Assembly: GCA_031177685.1 (NCBI GenBank)
Contig: JAPSGI010000020.1
Location: 1 to 48,844, forward strand
DNA from: Solirubrobacteraceae bacterium
Lineage (GTDB): Bacteria; Actinomycetota; Thermoleophilia; Solirubrobacterales; Solirubrobacteraceae
Direction: 5' to 3'
DNA: 48,844 nucleotides
Both the position numbers and the translations under genes were made by a program. Below are positions 8,604 to 22,062 of the stretch, in pieces. The notes below the pieces were generated by a model. The model was not told the DNA's origin. It searched no databases and saw only the letters and a program-made list of their open reading frames with translations. Positions within the stretch are counted from its first letter, which is position 1. The number at the start of each line of letters is the position of its first letter.

Positions 8604-8984
8604 GTGGCGCGCATCGCGGGAGTCAACATCCCCCTGAACAAGCGCGTCGAGATCGGCCTGACGTACGTGTACGGCATCGGTCGCTCGACGAGCAACAAGA
8701 TCCTCGCCGACGTCGGCATCGAGCCGGACCGCAAGGTCCGCGACCTGACCGACGACGAGGTCGTCAACCTGCGCAACGCCGTCGAGGCGGTGCCGGTCGA
8801 GGGCGACCTGCGGCGCGAGCGCTCCCAGAGCGTCAAGCGGCTGATGGAGATCGGCTGCTACCGCGGCCTGCGCCACCGGCGCGGCCTGCCCGTGCGCGGC
8901 CAGCGCACCAAGACCAACGCCCGCACCCGCAAGGGCCCGCGCCGCATGCAGGTGGCCGGCAAGAAGAAGGCGGGCAAGAAGTAA
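8604..8984 (+). CDS. rpsM: 30S ribosomal protein S13
   Basis: A 126-aa protein starting [20 protein letters not shown], with the helix-two-turn-helix part, the [20 protein letters not shown] motif and a Lys-rich tail that contacts P-site tRNA. The start is GTG at 8604, directly after the rpmJ stop. The TAA shares a base with the rpsK ATG. Confidence 0.97.
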   Translation: MARIAGVNIPLNKRVEIGLTYVYGIGRSTSNKILADVGIEPDRKVRDLTDDEVVNLRNAVEAVPVEGDLRRERSQSVKRLMEIGCYRGLRHRRGLPVRGQRTKTNARTRKGPRRMQVAGKKKAGKK

Positions 8985-9379
8985 TGCCCGCGCCTCGACG
9001 ACCTCGCTCCGGCCGCCGCAAGGCTCGCAAGAACATCGCGGTGGGTCAGGCTCACATCAAGACGTCCTTCAACAACACCATCGTCACGCTGACCGACCGC
9101 GAGGGCGCGGTGATCGCGTGGGAGTCCGCCGGCGGCGCCGGGTTCAAGGGCTCGCGCAAGTCGACGCCGTTCGCCGCGCAGGTGACGGCCGACGCGGCGG
9201 CGCGCAAGGGCATGGAGCACGGGCTGCAGAAGGTGGACGTCTACGTCAAGGGGCCCGGCTCGGGCCGCGAGACCGCGATCCGCTCGCTGCAGGCGGCGGG
9301 ACTCGAGGTCACCTCGGTCCGCGACGTCACCCCGCAGGCCCACAACGGCTGCCGCCCCCGCAAGCGGAGGCGCGTCTGA
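8984..9379 (+). CDS. rpsK: 30S ribosomal protein S11
   Basis: A 131-aa protein with all S11 landmarks: [58 protein letters not shown] and the C-terminal [19 protein letters not shown]11 lines the mRNA path at the platform. The ATG at 8984 is chosen because it overlaps the rpsM stop and gives the normal basic N-terminus [17 protein letters not shown]. Confidence 0.97.
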   Translation: MPAPRRPRSGRRKARKNIAVGQAHIKTSFNNTIVTLTDREGAVIAWESAGGAGFKGSRKSTPFAAQVTADAAARKGMEHGLQKVDVYVKGPGSGRETAIRSLQAAGLEVTSVRDVTPQAHNGCRPRKRRRV

Positions 9380-9999
9380 TGGCCCGCGACACCGGACCCC
9401 AGTGCAAGCAGTGCCGCCGCGAGGGCCAGAAGCTGTTCCTCAAGGGCGAGCGCTGCCTGACCGACAAGTGCGGCGTCGAGCGCCGCTCCTACCCGCCGGG
9501 CGATCACGGGCGCGGCCGGCAGAAGCAGAGCGAGTACCGCGTCCAGCTGCGCGAGAAGCAGAAGGCGCGGCGCTACTACGGCGTGCAGGAGAAGCAGTTC
9601 CGGATCTACTACGCCAAGGCCAGCCGGCAGGCGGGCATCACCGGCGAGAACCTGCTCACGCTGCTGGAGTGCCGCCTGGACAACATCCTGGTGCGTCTCG
9701 GCTTCGCCGCCTCACGCCGCCAGGCGCGGCAGATGATCGGCCACGGGCACTGGACCGTGAACGGCCGTCGCGTCGACATCCCCAGCTATCAGGTGCGGCC
9801 CGGCGACGTGATCGCCGTGAAGGCAGGGACGCCCGCCGAGCCCGTCATCCGGGACGCCACGGAGCTGACCGGGCAGATCCCGGCCTGGCTCCAGGCCGAC
9901 CACGACGGCCTCACGGCGAAGATGCTGCGCAAGCCCGAGCGCAAGGAGATCGCCGCGCCGGTGCAGGAGCAGCTCATCGTCGAGCTGTACTCGAAGTAA
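9379..9999 (+). CDS. rpsD: 30S ribosomal protein S4
   Basis: A 206-aa S4 of the zinc type: four Cys in the N-terminal 40 residues (CKQC, then C and C in ERCLTDKCG) and the S4 RNA-binding domain around LLECRLDNILVRLGFAASRR. S4 nucleates 16S rRNA folding and in enterobacteria represses the alpha operon. The ATG shares a base with the rpsK stop. Confidence 0.97.
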   Translation: MARDTGPQCKQCRREGQKLFLKGERCLTDKCGVERRSYPPGDHGRGRQKQSEYRVQLREKQKARRYYGVQEKQFRIYYAKASRQAGITGENLLTLLECRLDNILVRLGFAASRRQARQMIGHGHWTVNGRRVDIPSYQVRPGDVIAVKAGTPAEPVIRDATELTGQIPAWLQADHDGLTAKMLRKPERKEIAAPVQEQLIVELYSK

Positions 10000-10052
10000 G
10001 CGGCCGAGCCATTCCGGCCGCCCCTCCACCACCAACCCCGAGGACCCCCTGA

Positions 10053-11027
10053 ATGCTTGACTTCCAGATCCCCCGGATCACCGCCGAGAACGTCGAGGAG
10101 AACCGCGGCTCGTTCACGATCGAGCCGCTGGACCGCGGCTTCGGCTACACCTTCGGCAACTCGCTGCGCCGCGTGCTGCTCTCGTCGCTGGGCGGCGCGG
10201 CCGTCACGAGCGTTCGCATCGAAGGCGTGGCCCACGAGTTCTCGACGATCAAGGGCGTCAAGGAAGACGTGACCGACATCGTGCTCAACCTCAAGGGCGT
10301 GGTGTGCCGGATGCACACGGACGCCAGCGAGGTGGAGGCTCCGCTCGTCGTCACCGGCCCGGGCGAGGTCACCGCGAAGGACATCGACCTGCCCGCCGGC
10401 GTGGAGATCCTCAACCCGCAGGCCCCGATCGCCACGCTGGAGAAGAAGACCAAGCTCGAGCTCTACATCACGATCGGCCGCGGCCGCGGCTACACGCCGG
10501 CCGAGGAGAACAAGTCGCCCGACCAGCCGATCGGCGTGATCCCGATCGACTCGATCTTCTCGCCGGTGCGCCGCGTCGCCTACGAGGTCGACCAGGCGCG
10601 TGTCGGCCAGCGGACCGACTACGACAAGCTCACGCTGGACATCGAGACCGACGGCTCCAAGGATCCGCAGGAGGCCCTGCGCGAGGCCGCGGAGATCCTG
10701 ATCTCGCACCTGGCGATCTTCACCGACGAGGACCGCATCGAGGAGCTGCGCGGCGCCATGCCGGGCGTCCTCGACGGCGGCGCCGGCCAGCCCGGCGTGC
10801 CGGCGGCGGCGCGTCCGGCCAGCGGCATGGACGACATCCTCATCGAGGAGCTCGAGCTGGGCGTGCGGTCGTACAACTGCCTCAAGCGGGCGGGCATCCA
10901 GACCGTCGGCGACCTCGTCTCCAAGAGCGAGGGCGAGCTCGCGGCGATCCCCAACTTCGGCAAGAAGTCGATCGACGAGGTCGTGGAGACGCTCCACGCG
11001 CGGGGGCTGGACCTCCGCGACGACTAG
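10053..11027 (+). CDS. rpoA: DNA-directed RNA polymerase subunit alpha
   Basis: A 324-aa protein with a complete N-terminal assembly domain (residues 1 to about 230; [20 protein letters not shown] is the dimer helix) and a C-terminal domain from about 250 ([20 protein letters not shown] ... [14 protein letters not shown]) that binds UP elements and activators. The linker is Gly/Ala/Pro-rich. A GAGGA sequence lies eight bases before the ATG. The 53-base spacer after rpsD holds no visible hairpin terminator. Confidence 0.98.
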   Translation: MLDFQIPRITAENVEENRGSFTIEPLDRGFGYTFGNSLRRVLLSSLGGAAVTSVRIEGVAHEFSTIKGVKEDVTDIVLNLKGVVCRMHTDASEVEAPLVVTGPGEVTAKDIDLPAGVEILNPQAPIATLEKKTKLELYITIGRGRGYTPAEENKSPDQPIGVIPIDSIFSPVRRVAYEVDQARVGQRTDYDKLTLDIETDGSKDPQEALREAAEILISHLAIFTDEDRIEELRGAMPGVLDGGAGQPGVPAAARPASGMDDILIEELELGVRSYNCLKRAGIQTVGDLVSKSEGELAAIPNFGKKSIDEVVETLHARGLDLRDD

Positions 11028-11041
11028 GATCACCGGCGGCC

Positions 11042-11391
11042 ATGCGCCACCAGAAGACACGGCACAAGCTCTCGCGGTCGGCCTCGCACCGCAAGGCGCT
11101 GCTGCGCAACCTCTGCAAGGAGATCATCGACCACGAGCGCATCCGGACCACCGAGGCCAAGGCCAAGGCGGTCAAGCCCGAGGTCGAGAAGCTCATCACG
11201 CTGGCCAAGCGCGGCGACCTGCACGCGCGCCGCCAGGCGCTGTCGACGCTGGGCCAGGACAAGTTCGTCGTGCACAAGCTGTTCGAGGAGGTCGCGCCGC
11301 GCTACGCCGACCGCCCGGGCGGCTACACCCGCATCCTCAAGCTGGGCCCTCGGCGCTCTGACAGCACCGAGATGGTCTACCTCGAGCTGGT

Positions 11392-11395
<4 letters not shown>
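11042..11395 (+). CDS. rplQ: 50S ribosomal protein L17
   Basis: A 117-aa protein starting [20 protein letters not shown] and ending [21 protein letters not shown]17 lies at the tunnel exit beside L22 and L32. The ATG at 11042 lacks a Shine-Dalgarno; a TAGGAT hexamer at 11025-11030, eleven bases upstream and overlapping the rpoA stop, may be an internal -10. The TGA overlaps the proposed CTG start of truA. Confidence 0.97.
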
Positions 11396-16147
<4,752 letters not shown>

Positions 16148-16207
16148 TGTTGGAGGAACACCTAGCAGAGCCCGCAGTCGCGGTGCCGTCTTTACCGAAC
16201 GCATCCG

Positions 16208-16213
16208 TACAAT
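16208..16213 (+). promoter_or_regulatory. -10 box TACAAT for the patatin gene
   Basis: TACAAT matches the sigma-70 consensus at five of six positions and ends ten bases before the ATG at 16224, leaving a leader of only about three to four bases. No -35 at the usual distance. Confidence 0.5.
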
Positions 16214-16223
16214 CCGCATCTCT

Positions 16224-17483
16224 ATGGGCAAGGTCGTCAAGCTCGACGCCCAGGGCCAGGGCCAGGGCCGCGGCGCTCGGCGCCGGCGCCGGTCGAAGAC
16301 CGCCCTGGTGCTCGGCGGCGGGGGCTTCACGGGCGGCGTCTACGAGATCGGCGCCCTGCGCGCGCTCGACCTGCTCTCGGTCAACCGGACGGTCAACCAG
16401 TTCGACGTGTACGTCGGCACGAGCGCCGGGTCGTTCGTGGCCGCCCTGTCGGCGAACGGGATCACGCCCGAGGAGATGATGCGCGTCGTCAACCGGCAGG
16501 TGCCGACGCCGTTTCGCGACGTCAACCTCGACCAGCTGCTGCGGCCCAACTACGCCGAGTTCGCCGCCAGCGCGCTGCGCCTGCCCTTCCGCGCGGTGGG
16601 CCTCGCCCGCACGCTGCTGGGCCTCGTGGGGCCGCACTTCTCGGCGGTGGACGTGGTCACGGGGCTGGCGGAGATCCTGCCCTCGGGGCTGTACTCCGGC
16701 TCGGGCGTCGAGGAGTACGTGCGCAACGTCCTGTCCGACCCCGAGCGCAGCGACGACTTCCGCCTGCTGCGCAACGAGCTCTACCTGGCGGCCACCGACC
16801 TGGACACCTGCGAGCGCATCGTGTTCGGCGCGGAGGGCTGGGACGACGTCCCGATCTCCTCGGCCGTGCGGGCCTCCACGGCGCTGCCCATGGTCTACAA
16901 GCCCGTGGAGATCAAGGGCCGCGAGCTGGTGGACGGCGGGATCGTGTCGACGACCAACGTCGACATCGCCGTCGAGGCCGGAGCCAAGTTCGTCGTGGTG
17001 ATCAACCCATTGGTCCCCTACGTCAACGACTTCAAGAAAAAGATCCCGACGATCACCGGCTCCAAGGTCCGCCGCGTCTCGGACATGGGGTTCCCGCAGA
17101 TCGGCTACCAGACGTTCAAGCTGCTGGCCTACCAGCGCCTCCACGAGCTCTCGCGCCAGTGGGCCGACCGCTACCCGGGCGTGGACATCGTCCTGATCGA
17201 GCCCGAGCCCAACGACGAGCTGATGTTCCAGACGAGCATCCTGAACTTCTCCTCGCGCGTGGACATCGCCCGCCACGGGTTCCAGTCGGTCACGCTCAAG
17301 CTCGCCGAGGACTACGAGCACTTCCGCGAGGTCTGCGAGCGCCACGGCATCGAGATCTCCGCCACGCGCGTGCGCAAGGTCGTCAAGCACTTCGCCGCCG
17401 AGGAGGAGCGCACCCGCGCGTGGCGCAAGATCCTCGAGCAGACCACCGGCGCCCTGCTGCGCCAGTCGGCCGAGGAAACCTAA
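16224..17483 (+). CDS. Patatin-like phospholipase
   Basis: A 419-aa acyl hydrolase. The oxyanion loop GGGGFTGG is at residues 31-38, the nucleophile elbow GTSAG at 65-69 (Ser67) and the catalytic-dyad Asp237 in LVDGGIVST. The N-terminal 25 residues are Gly/Gln/Arg-rich and there is no signal peptide, so it is probably cytoplasmic or membrane-peripheral. Substrates are likely phospholipids or acylglycerols, but the family is broad. The longer upstream frame runs against dacB; the ATG at 16224 fits the TACAAT box. It overlaps the convergent aminotransferase by four bases. Confidence 0.9.
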   Translation: MGKVVKLDAQGQGQGRGARRRRRSKTALVLGGGGFTGGVYEIGALRALDLLSVNRTVNQFDVYVGTSAGSFVAALSANGITPEEMMRVVNRQVPTPFRDVNLDQLLRPNYAEFAASALRLPFRAVGLARTLLGLVGPHFSAVDVVTGLAEILPSGLYSGSGVEEYVRNVLSDPERSDDFRLLRNELYLAATDLDTCERIVFGAEGWDDVPISSAVRASTALPMVYKPVEIKGRELVDGGIVSTTNVDIAVEAGAKFVVVINPLVPYVNDFKKKIPTITGSKVRRVSDMGFPQIGYQTFKLLAYQRLHELSRQWADRYPGVDIVLIEPEPNDELMFQTSILNFSSRVDIARHGFQSVTLKLAEDYEHFREVCERHGIEISATRVRKVVKHFAAEEERTRAWRKILEQTTGALLRQSAEET

Positions 17484-18583
17484 GCCGTCGCCTTGCGCAG
17501 GGCGTCCAGGAGCCGGTCGGTGGCCGGCGGGGACTGGACGGTGGCGCGGACGTGGTCGGGCTCGCCCCACTCGGTGCCCGGGTGGACGATGACCGCGCTG
17601 CGGCGCAGGCGCTCGCTGAGCTCGCCGTCGGCCAGGCCGGGGGCTCGCAGCCAGACCACGTTGGCCTGGGACCGGGTGGCGTCCACCGGCAGCTCGGCCA
17701 GCGCGGCGAGGAGCCGGGCGCGCTCGGCCGCGACGGTGGCGCGCCGGTGCTCTACCTGGCGCCCGAGCTTGCGCACCGCCTCCAGCGCGCCGGCCTGCGC
17801 GAGATCGCTGACGCCCAGCGGCGGCGCGAGCTGCTCGAGCAGCGGCTCGGAGCCCGGCCCGCCCAGCACGTAGCCGCAGCGCATGCCGGCCAGGCCGTAG
17901 GCCTTGGAGAACGTGCGGAAGACCAGCAGGCGCGGGAAGTCGTCGAGCAGCTCCAGCGACGCGCCGGGCGGCTCGGCCTCCACGAAGTCGACCAGCGCCT
18001 CGTCGAGCAGCACCGTAACGTGGTCGGGCAGGCGCTCGAGCAGCCGGCGCAGCTCGGCCACCGGCAGGTAGGCGCCGTTGGGGTCGTTGGGGTTGCACAC
18101 CGCGACGATGCGGGTCCGCTCCCCGACGGCGGCGAACAGGCGATCGGCGTCGTGCCCGGGGACCGGGACGGCACGCCCTCCCGCCGCCCGGGCCATCAGC
18201 GGGTACAGCGGATACGACGGCCACGACGTGACCAGCTCGTCGCCGGGCCCCAGGAGCAGGCGCGCCGCGACGCGCAGCAGGGTGGAGGCGCCGTTGCCCA
18301 CGGCGACGCGCTCGGGCTCCAGCCCGTGGCGGCGCCCCAGCTCGCGGCGCAGCTCCAGCGCCAGCGGGTCCGACGCGCGGTTGATCCCGCGCCGCGCCGC
18401 GAAGGTGATGGCCGAGACCACGTCGGGATGGGGCAGCTCGTGCCACGTCGTCGCCGACAGGTCGAGCGGGTCGATGCGCGCCAGGGCGCGGCGCCGGCGC
18501 TCCTCGGAGCGCTTGCGCAGCTCGGCGCTGACCTCCTCGTCGGAGAGCCCCTCGAACTGGCGGTAGTAGTCGAGCAGCCCCAC
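17480..18583 (-). CDS. PLP-dependent aminotransferase, class I/II (HisC-like)
   Basis: A 367-aa fold-type I aminotransferase. Landmarks are the NPNDPNG loop at 164-170, the DE of LLDEALVDF and the PLP lysine Lys227 in FRTFSKAYGLAGMRCGY. This pattern is closest to histidinol-phosphate or related aminotransferases (L-threonine-phosphate decarboxylase is an alternative). No other his or cob genes are nearby, so the substrate is open. GTG start at 18583, three bases after the upstream membrane-protein stop; it is the last gene of a four-gene minus-strand set. Confidence 0.88.
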   Translation of the reverse strand: MGLLDYYRQFEGLSDEEVSAELRKRSEERRRRALARIDPLDLSATTWHELPHPDVVSAITFAARRGINRASDPLALELRRELGRRHGLEPERVAVGNGASTLLRVAARLLLGPGDELVTSWPSYPLYPLMARAAGGRAVPVPGHDADRLFAAVGERTRIVAVCNPNDPNGAYLPVAELRRLLERLPDHVTVLLDEALVDFVEAEPPGASLELLDDFPRLLVFRTFSKAYGLAGMRCGYVLGGPGSEPLLEQLAPPLGVSDLAQAGALEAVRKLGRQVEHRRATVAAERARLLAALAELPVDATRSQANVVWLRAPGLADGELSERLRRSAVIVHPGTEWGEPDHVRATVQSPPATDRLLDALRKATA

Positions 18584-18586
18584 GGG

Positions 18587-19066
18587 CTACTCCGACTGCG
18601 CCGGTCCCAGCGAGGAGCCCGGGCCCTCGATCAAGAACAGCCACGCGAAGAAGGCGATGCCCCCGATCACGGCGGTGATCGCGAACACGCGCCCGACCGT
18701 GCCCTGCCGCTGGTCGACCCCGCTGGCGCGCCGGGCCAGGATCCACAGCAGGTCGATCCGCCGCATCGCCACCAGGCCCAGGAGCAGGCTGAACAGCAGC
18801 CCGACGAAGGCGACGACGATGCCCAGGAACGTGCTGCCTGTCGAGTAGTCGACCTGGGAGCCGACCCACAGCCATCCCAGTGGGAGCGGCCCCCAGAACA
18901 GCAGGTTGACCGCCACCATGAGCGCCAGCAGGCCGGCCGCGATCCCGCGGTCCAGCCGCTGGCGCGCCGCGCCCTTGAACTGGGGCAGGGCGCGGTACTT
19001 GACGGGCCGCGTGCCCGGACGGCGCCCGACGAAGAGGCCGCCTGTGTCGGTCGGATCGGTCTTCAG
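18587..19066 (-). CDS. Predicted membrane protein, proposed CTG start
   Basis: Not a family I can name. Read from CTG at 19066 it is 159 aa: a cytoplasmic, basic N-terminus (GLFVGRRPGTRPVKYRALPQ), then three or four hydrophobic segments and a short acidic tail. The only ATG is at 18919, inside the first hydrophobic segment, and would give 110 aa that begin mid-helix. The frame is open back to the acyl-CoA synthetase stop, and CTG is its second codon, so I prefer the long form. It lies tightly between the synthetase and the aminotransferase. Confidence 0.7.
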   Translation of the reverse strand: MKTDPTDTGGLFVGRRPGTRPVKYRALPQFKGAARQRLDRGIAAGLLALMVAVNLLFWGPLPLGWLWVGSQVDYSTGSTFLGIVVAFVGLLFSLLLGLVAMRRIDLLWILARRASGVDQRQGTVGRVFAITAVIGGIAFFAWLFLIEGPGSSLGPAQSE

Positions 19067-19069
19067 GGC

Positions 19070-20887
19070 TCAGCTCTCGTACAAAGCGTCGAAGACGTCC
19101 TGGTACTTCTCGTTGACCACGTTGCGCTTGACCTTCAGCGTCGGGGTCAGCTCGCCGGTCTCCTGCGAGAGGTCGTGGTCGAGGATGTGGAACTTCTTGA
19201 CCTGCTCGACCTGGGCGTAGCGCGAGTTGACCTCGTCCACGACCTTGGCGATCAGCTCGCGGACCTTGGGGTGCTCGTGCAGCTTGCCCGGGTCGGCCTC
19301 GTCGCCCTCCAGGCCCAGCTCCGCCGCCAGCGCCGGCGCCTCCTCCTGGTCGAGCGTGATCAGCACGACCGGGTAGGGACGGCGGTCGCCGTGCATCACG
19401 GCCTGGGAGATCCAGCGGTTCTGCTTGAGATCGTTCTCGATCAGCGCGGGCGTGATGTTCTTGCCGCCCGCGGTGATGATGATGTCCTTCTTGCGTCCGA
19501 CGATCGACACGTAGCCGTCCTCGTCGATCTGGCCGAGGTCGCCCGTGTGCAGCCACCCGTCCTCGATCGTGCCGAAGCTCTTCTCGGCGTCCTTGTAGTA
19601 GCCCTTGAAGATGTTCGCGCCGCGGATCAGCAGCTCACCGTCCTGCGCGATCTTGCACTCCACGCCCGGCAGCGGCTTGCCCACCGTGCCGAACTTGTGC
19701 TCCTCGATCGTGGAGTACGTGGCCACGGTCGCGGTCTCGGTCATCCCGTAGCCCTCGAGCACCGGCACGCCGGCGGCGTAGAAGAACTCCAGGATCTCCG
19801 GGGCGATGGGAGCGGCGCCCGTGACCGCCTGGCGCACGTTGCCGCCGAAGATCGCGCGGACGTTCTTGAACACCTGCTCGTCCAGGCCGTCGAAGCGCTC
19901 CTGCAGCTCGGGCGGCACCGGCTGCCCGTGCACCTGCGCGTCGCGCACCTTCACGCCCAGCTCGACCATGCCGCGGAACTGCTCCTCGGACATGTTCTGC
20001 TTGATCGCCGAGGTGGCCAGCGTGTAGATCTTCTCGAAGATCCGGGGCACCGACGGGAGGTAGGTCGGCTTGACCTCGGAGAGCTCCGGCACGATCTGCT
20101 TGGGGTCGCCGCCGAAGTAGGCGATCGTGCCGCCGGAGTCGATCCAGATGAGCTGGATCAGCAGCGCGAAGGCGTGCGCGAGGGGCAGGAACAGGTAGGC
20201 GGTGTCGCCCTCCTCGAACAGGCCCAGGCTCTCGCACATGTCCAGCACGCTGCGGTAGTTGCCGTGGCTGAGCACGCAGCCCTTCGGCGGGCCGGTGGTG
20301 CCGGACGTGTAGATGAACGTGAAGGCGTCGTCGGGACCGACGGCGGCCGTGCGCTCGCGCAGCCGCTCGACCTCGACCTCGCGCCCGCGGGCGCGCACGT
20401 CGTCGAGCGAGACGGCGTCGGCCACGTCGCCCTCGGGATCGATCGCCACGATCGTCTGCAGGTTCGGCAGGCGCTCGCGGACCGCCACGATCTTGGCCAC
20501 CTGCTCCGCGTTCTCGCAGATCACCGCGCGCGCCTCGGAGTTGCCCGCCACCCACTCGCACTCGTCCGGAGAATTGGTCGGGTACACGGGGACCACCGTT
20601 CCGCCCGCGGTGGAGATCGCGAAGTCGACGTACGTCCATTCCGGGCGCGTCGAGCACAGGATGCAGACGCGGTCGCCGTGTTCGATCCCCAGCGCGATCA
20701 GGCCGCGGGCGATCTCCGACACGACCTCGCCGACCTCGGCGTACGTGACGTCCTTCCATTCGCCGTCGACCTTGTGGCGCACGGCGACGCTTCCCGCGTA
20801 CTTCTCCGCCGCCAGCGGCAGCAGATCGGCGATCGTCTTCGAGTTCGTCGACGGCGTGGCGCCGGCGGCGGTGGTGGTGGCCTCCAT
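19070..20887 (-). CDS. Long-chain acyl-CoA synthetase (AMP-forming)
   Basis: A 605-aa ANL-superfamily enzyme that activates fatty acids with ATP and CoA. The P-loop-like FIYTSGTTGPPKGCVLSHGN motif lies near residue 190, GYGMTETATVATYS near 380 and the C-terminal hinge GDLGQIDEDGYVSIVGRKKD near 455. The length and the long C-terminal part fit the FadD15 type. ATG at 20887 follows a strong Shine-Dalgarno GGAGGAG, which is the right arm of a ten-base inverted repeat. It sits after a small HTH gene and before a membrane protein. Confidence 0.94.
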   Translation of the reverse strand: MEATTTAAGATPSTNSKTIADLLPLAAEKYAGSVAVRHKVDGEWKDVTYAEVGEVVSEIARGLIALGIEHGDRVCILCSTRPEWTYVDFAISTAGGTVVPVYPTNSPDECEWVAGNSEARAVICENAEQVAKIVAVRERLPNLQTIVAIDPEGDVADAVSLDDVRARGREVEVERLRERTAAVGPDDAFTFIYTSGTTGPPKGCVLSHGNYRSVLDMCESLGLFEEGDTAYLFLPLAHAFALLIQLIWIDSGGTIAYFGGDPKQIVPELSEVKPTYLPSVPRIFEKIYTLATSAIKQNMSEEQFRGMVELGVKVRDAQVHGQPVPPELQERFDGLDEQVFKNVRAIFGGNVRQAVTGAAPIAPEILEFFYAAGVPVLEGYGMTETATVATYSTIEEHKFGTVGKPLPGVECKIAQDGELLIRGANIFKGYYKDAEKSFGTIEDGWLHTGDLGQIDEDGYVSIVGRKKDIIITAGGKNITPALIENDLKQNRWISQAVMHGDRRPYPVVLITLDQEEAPALAAELGLEGDEADPGKLHEHPKVRELIAKVVDEVNSRYAQVEQVKKFHILDHDLSQETGELTPTLKVKRNVVNEKYQDVFDALYES

Positions 20888-20888
20888 G

Positions 20889-20918
20889 TCTCTCCTCCTG
20901 ATACGAGCGGAGGAGAGA
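20889..20918 (-). promoter_or_regulatory. inverted repeat that can sequester the acyl-CoA synthetase Shine-Dalgarno
   Basis: On the minus strand TCTCTCCTCC (20918-20909) and GGAGGAGAGA (20898-20889) are perfect ten-base complements with a ten-base loop, ending two bases before the ATG. The right arm is the Shine-Dalgarno. A TAGACT -10-like hexamer (20923-20918) overlaps the left arm: transcripts starting from it near 20911 would lack most of the blocking arm, while read-through from the HTH gene would contain it. It could also be a protein operator. Confidence 0.5.
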
Positions 20919-20931
20919 GTCTAGTGCGCGG

Positions 20932-21114
20932 CTACGCGCTGGCGGGCTGCTGCCGGGCGTGCTCGGCGGCCTGGCGGAGACTGGAGAGGAAGAGGGTCTT
21001 GTCGATTCGGCCTTCGAAGATCGGGACGCCCATCTCCATGCACTTCTCGATCACGTCGCGGCGGTCGAGTCCGGCCTCGCGTGCGAGCTCTGTGGGCGTC
21101 AGGTGAATCGCCAT
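20932..21114 (-). CDS. Small MerR/excisionase-like helix-turn-helix protein
   Basis: A 60-aa protein. LTPTELAREAGLDRRDVIEK followed by a short strand-like MGVPIFEGRIDKTLFLSSLR resembles the winged HTH of MerR/Xis-like regulators, seen by pattern only. The ATG at 21114 has a strong GAGGAGG Shine-Dalgarno; a GTG at 21183 in the same frame would add 23 unlikely residues and would lie in the promoter -35. It is the first gene of the set with acyl-CoA synthetase and may regulate it. Function unproven. Confidence 0.7.
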   Translation of the reverse strand: MAIHLTPTELAREAGLDRRDVIEKCMEMGVPIFEGRIDKTLFLSSLRQAAEHARQQPASA

Positions 21115-21154
21115 ATGTCGGGACCCCTCCTCGGGAGTTTTTGAGCTGTTTGGA

Positions 21155-21183
21155 GGTATATCGGCTGGTGCGGACGGGCACAA
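21155..21183 (-). promoter_or_regulatory. promoter of the HTH / acyl-CoA synthetase set
   Basis: On the minus strand TTGTGC (21183-21178) and TATACC (21160-21155) are 17 bases apart. The predicted start lies near 21148, giving a leader of about 33 nt with a good Shine-Dalgarno. Confidence 0.5.
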
Positions 21184-21189
21184 GCGGTT

Positions 21190-21206
21190 GTCCGCAAACA
21201 GCGGAC
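21190..21206 (-). terminator. small hairpin after the NIF3 gene
   Basis: GTCCGC-AAACA-GCGGAC is a six-base-pair hairpin two bases beyond the NIF3 stop and directly upstream of the next promoter. There is no T tract, so it may be a weak terminator or an operator. Confidence 0.25.
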
Positions 21207-21208
21207 TC

Positions 21209-21970
21209 CTATACGGGATTGGGTACGTCTACGAACACGTGCCGCACGCCGAAGCGCTCCTCCAGGAGCTCGCCGAGCCGGCGCACGCCGAATGTCTCGG
21301 TCGCGTAGTGGCCGGCGGCGACGAAGTGGATCCCGGCCTCGCGGGCCGTCCCCATGACCGGCTCGCGCGGCTCGCCGGTCAGGAAGGCGTCGAGCCCGGC
21401 CTCGATGGCCGTCTCCAGGTCCGAGGCTGCGCCCCCCGACACGATGCCGATCGTGCGCACCGGATCCGGACCCGCGTCGAACACCAGCGGCGCGCGCTGT
21501 GTCAAAGCCTCGACGCGCGCGAACAGCTCGGCGGCGGCGATCCCCTCGCCGGGGAAGCGGGCGGCGACGCCGACCGGCGTGCCGCCGTGCTCGGCGAACG
21601 GGCGCGGGTCCTGGGTCCCCAGGCCGCGCGCGATCAGGGCGTTGTTGCCGACCTCGGGGTGCGCGTCGAGCGGGAGGTGATAGGCGGCCAGCGCCATGCC
21701 GGCGCACAGCAGCGTGCGCAGGCGCGCGGCCATGGCCGGTGACAGGGCGCGCGGCGCGCCCTCCCAGAACAGCCCGTGGTGGACCAGGACCAGCTCGGCG
21801 CCCGCGTCGCGCGCGCGTTCGAGCAGCTCGAGGTTGGCGGAGACCCCCGTGGCGAGCGTCTCGACATGCTCGGCGCCGGGCACTTGAAGACCGTTCGGAC
21901 CGTGGTCGTCGAAGCGCGCGGGCTCCAGCAGCGCGTCCAGGTGAGCCAGGATTTCCGCGGTCCGCGCCAG
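21209..21970 (-). CDS. NIF3/DUF34-family metal-binding protein, start uncertain
   Basis: The NIF3 (GTP cyclohydrolase I type 2-like) family binds two metals in a toroid; its biochemical role is debated. Visible are LVLVHHGLFWEG (HH metal site), AYHLPLDAHPEVGNNALIA and, near the end, FVAAGHYATETFGVRRLGE (HxxTE site). From the GTG at 21883 the N-terminal helix AEILAHLDALLEPARFDDHG and the GLQV strand are lost, although both are encoded upstream in frame without ATG, GTG or TTG. I therefore extend to CTG at 21970 (253 aa). It is divergent from the sigma-factor gene. Confidence 0.82.
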   Translation of the reverse strand: MARTAEILAHLDALLEPARFDDHGPNGLQVPGAEHVETLATGVSANLELLERARDAGAELVLVHHGLFWEGAPRALSPAMAARLRTLLCAGMALAAYHLPLDAHPEVGNNALIARGLGTQDPRPFAEHGGTPVGVAARFPGEGIAAAELFARVEALTQRAPLVFDAGPDPVRTIGIVSGGAASDLETAIEAGLDAFLTGEPREPVMGTAREAGIHFVAAGHYATETFGVRRLGELLEERFGVRHVFVDVPNPV

Positions 21971-21973
21971 AGC

Positions 21974-22001
21974 TTGACGTGCCTTTGACGAACGGTAATG
22001 T
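21974..22001 (+). promoter_or_regulatory. promoter of the first ECF sigma-fusion gene
   Basis: TTGACG (21974-21979, five of six consensus bases) is followed after 16 bases by TAATGT (21996-22001). The start would be near 22008, giving a 55-nt leader. On the other strand TACCGT (21997-21992) may serve the NIF3 gene, so the divergent promoters overlap. Confidence 0.55.
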
Positions 22002-22062
22002 TGTCCTCACCGGTCGCTCGGGGAAGGCGACCGGCCAGGGGGGAGTCCGGAGACTAGGGGAA

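Noticed and set aside
21499-22062. An N-terminal extension of the first sigma-fusion protein to 21499
   Set aside because: It is Arg-rich shadow sequence antisense to the NIF3 gene and would run across the TTGACG/TAATGT promoter.
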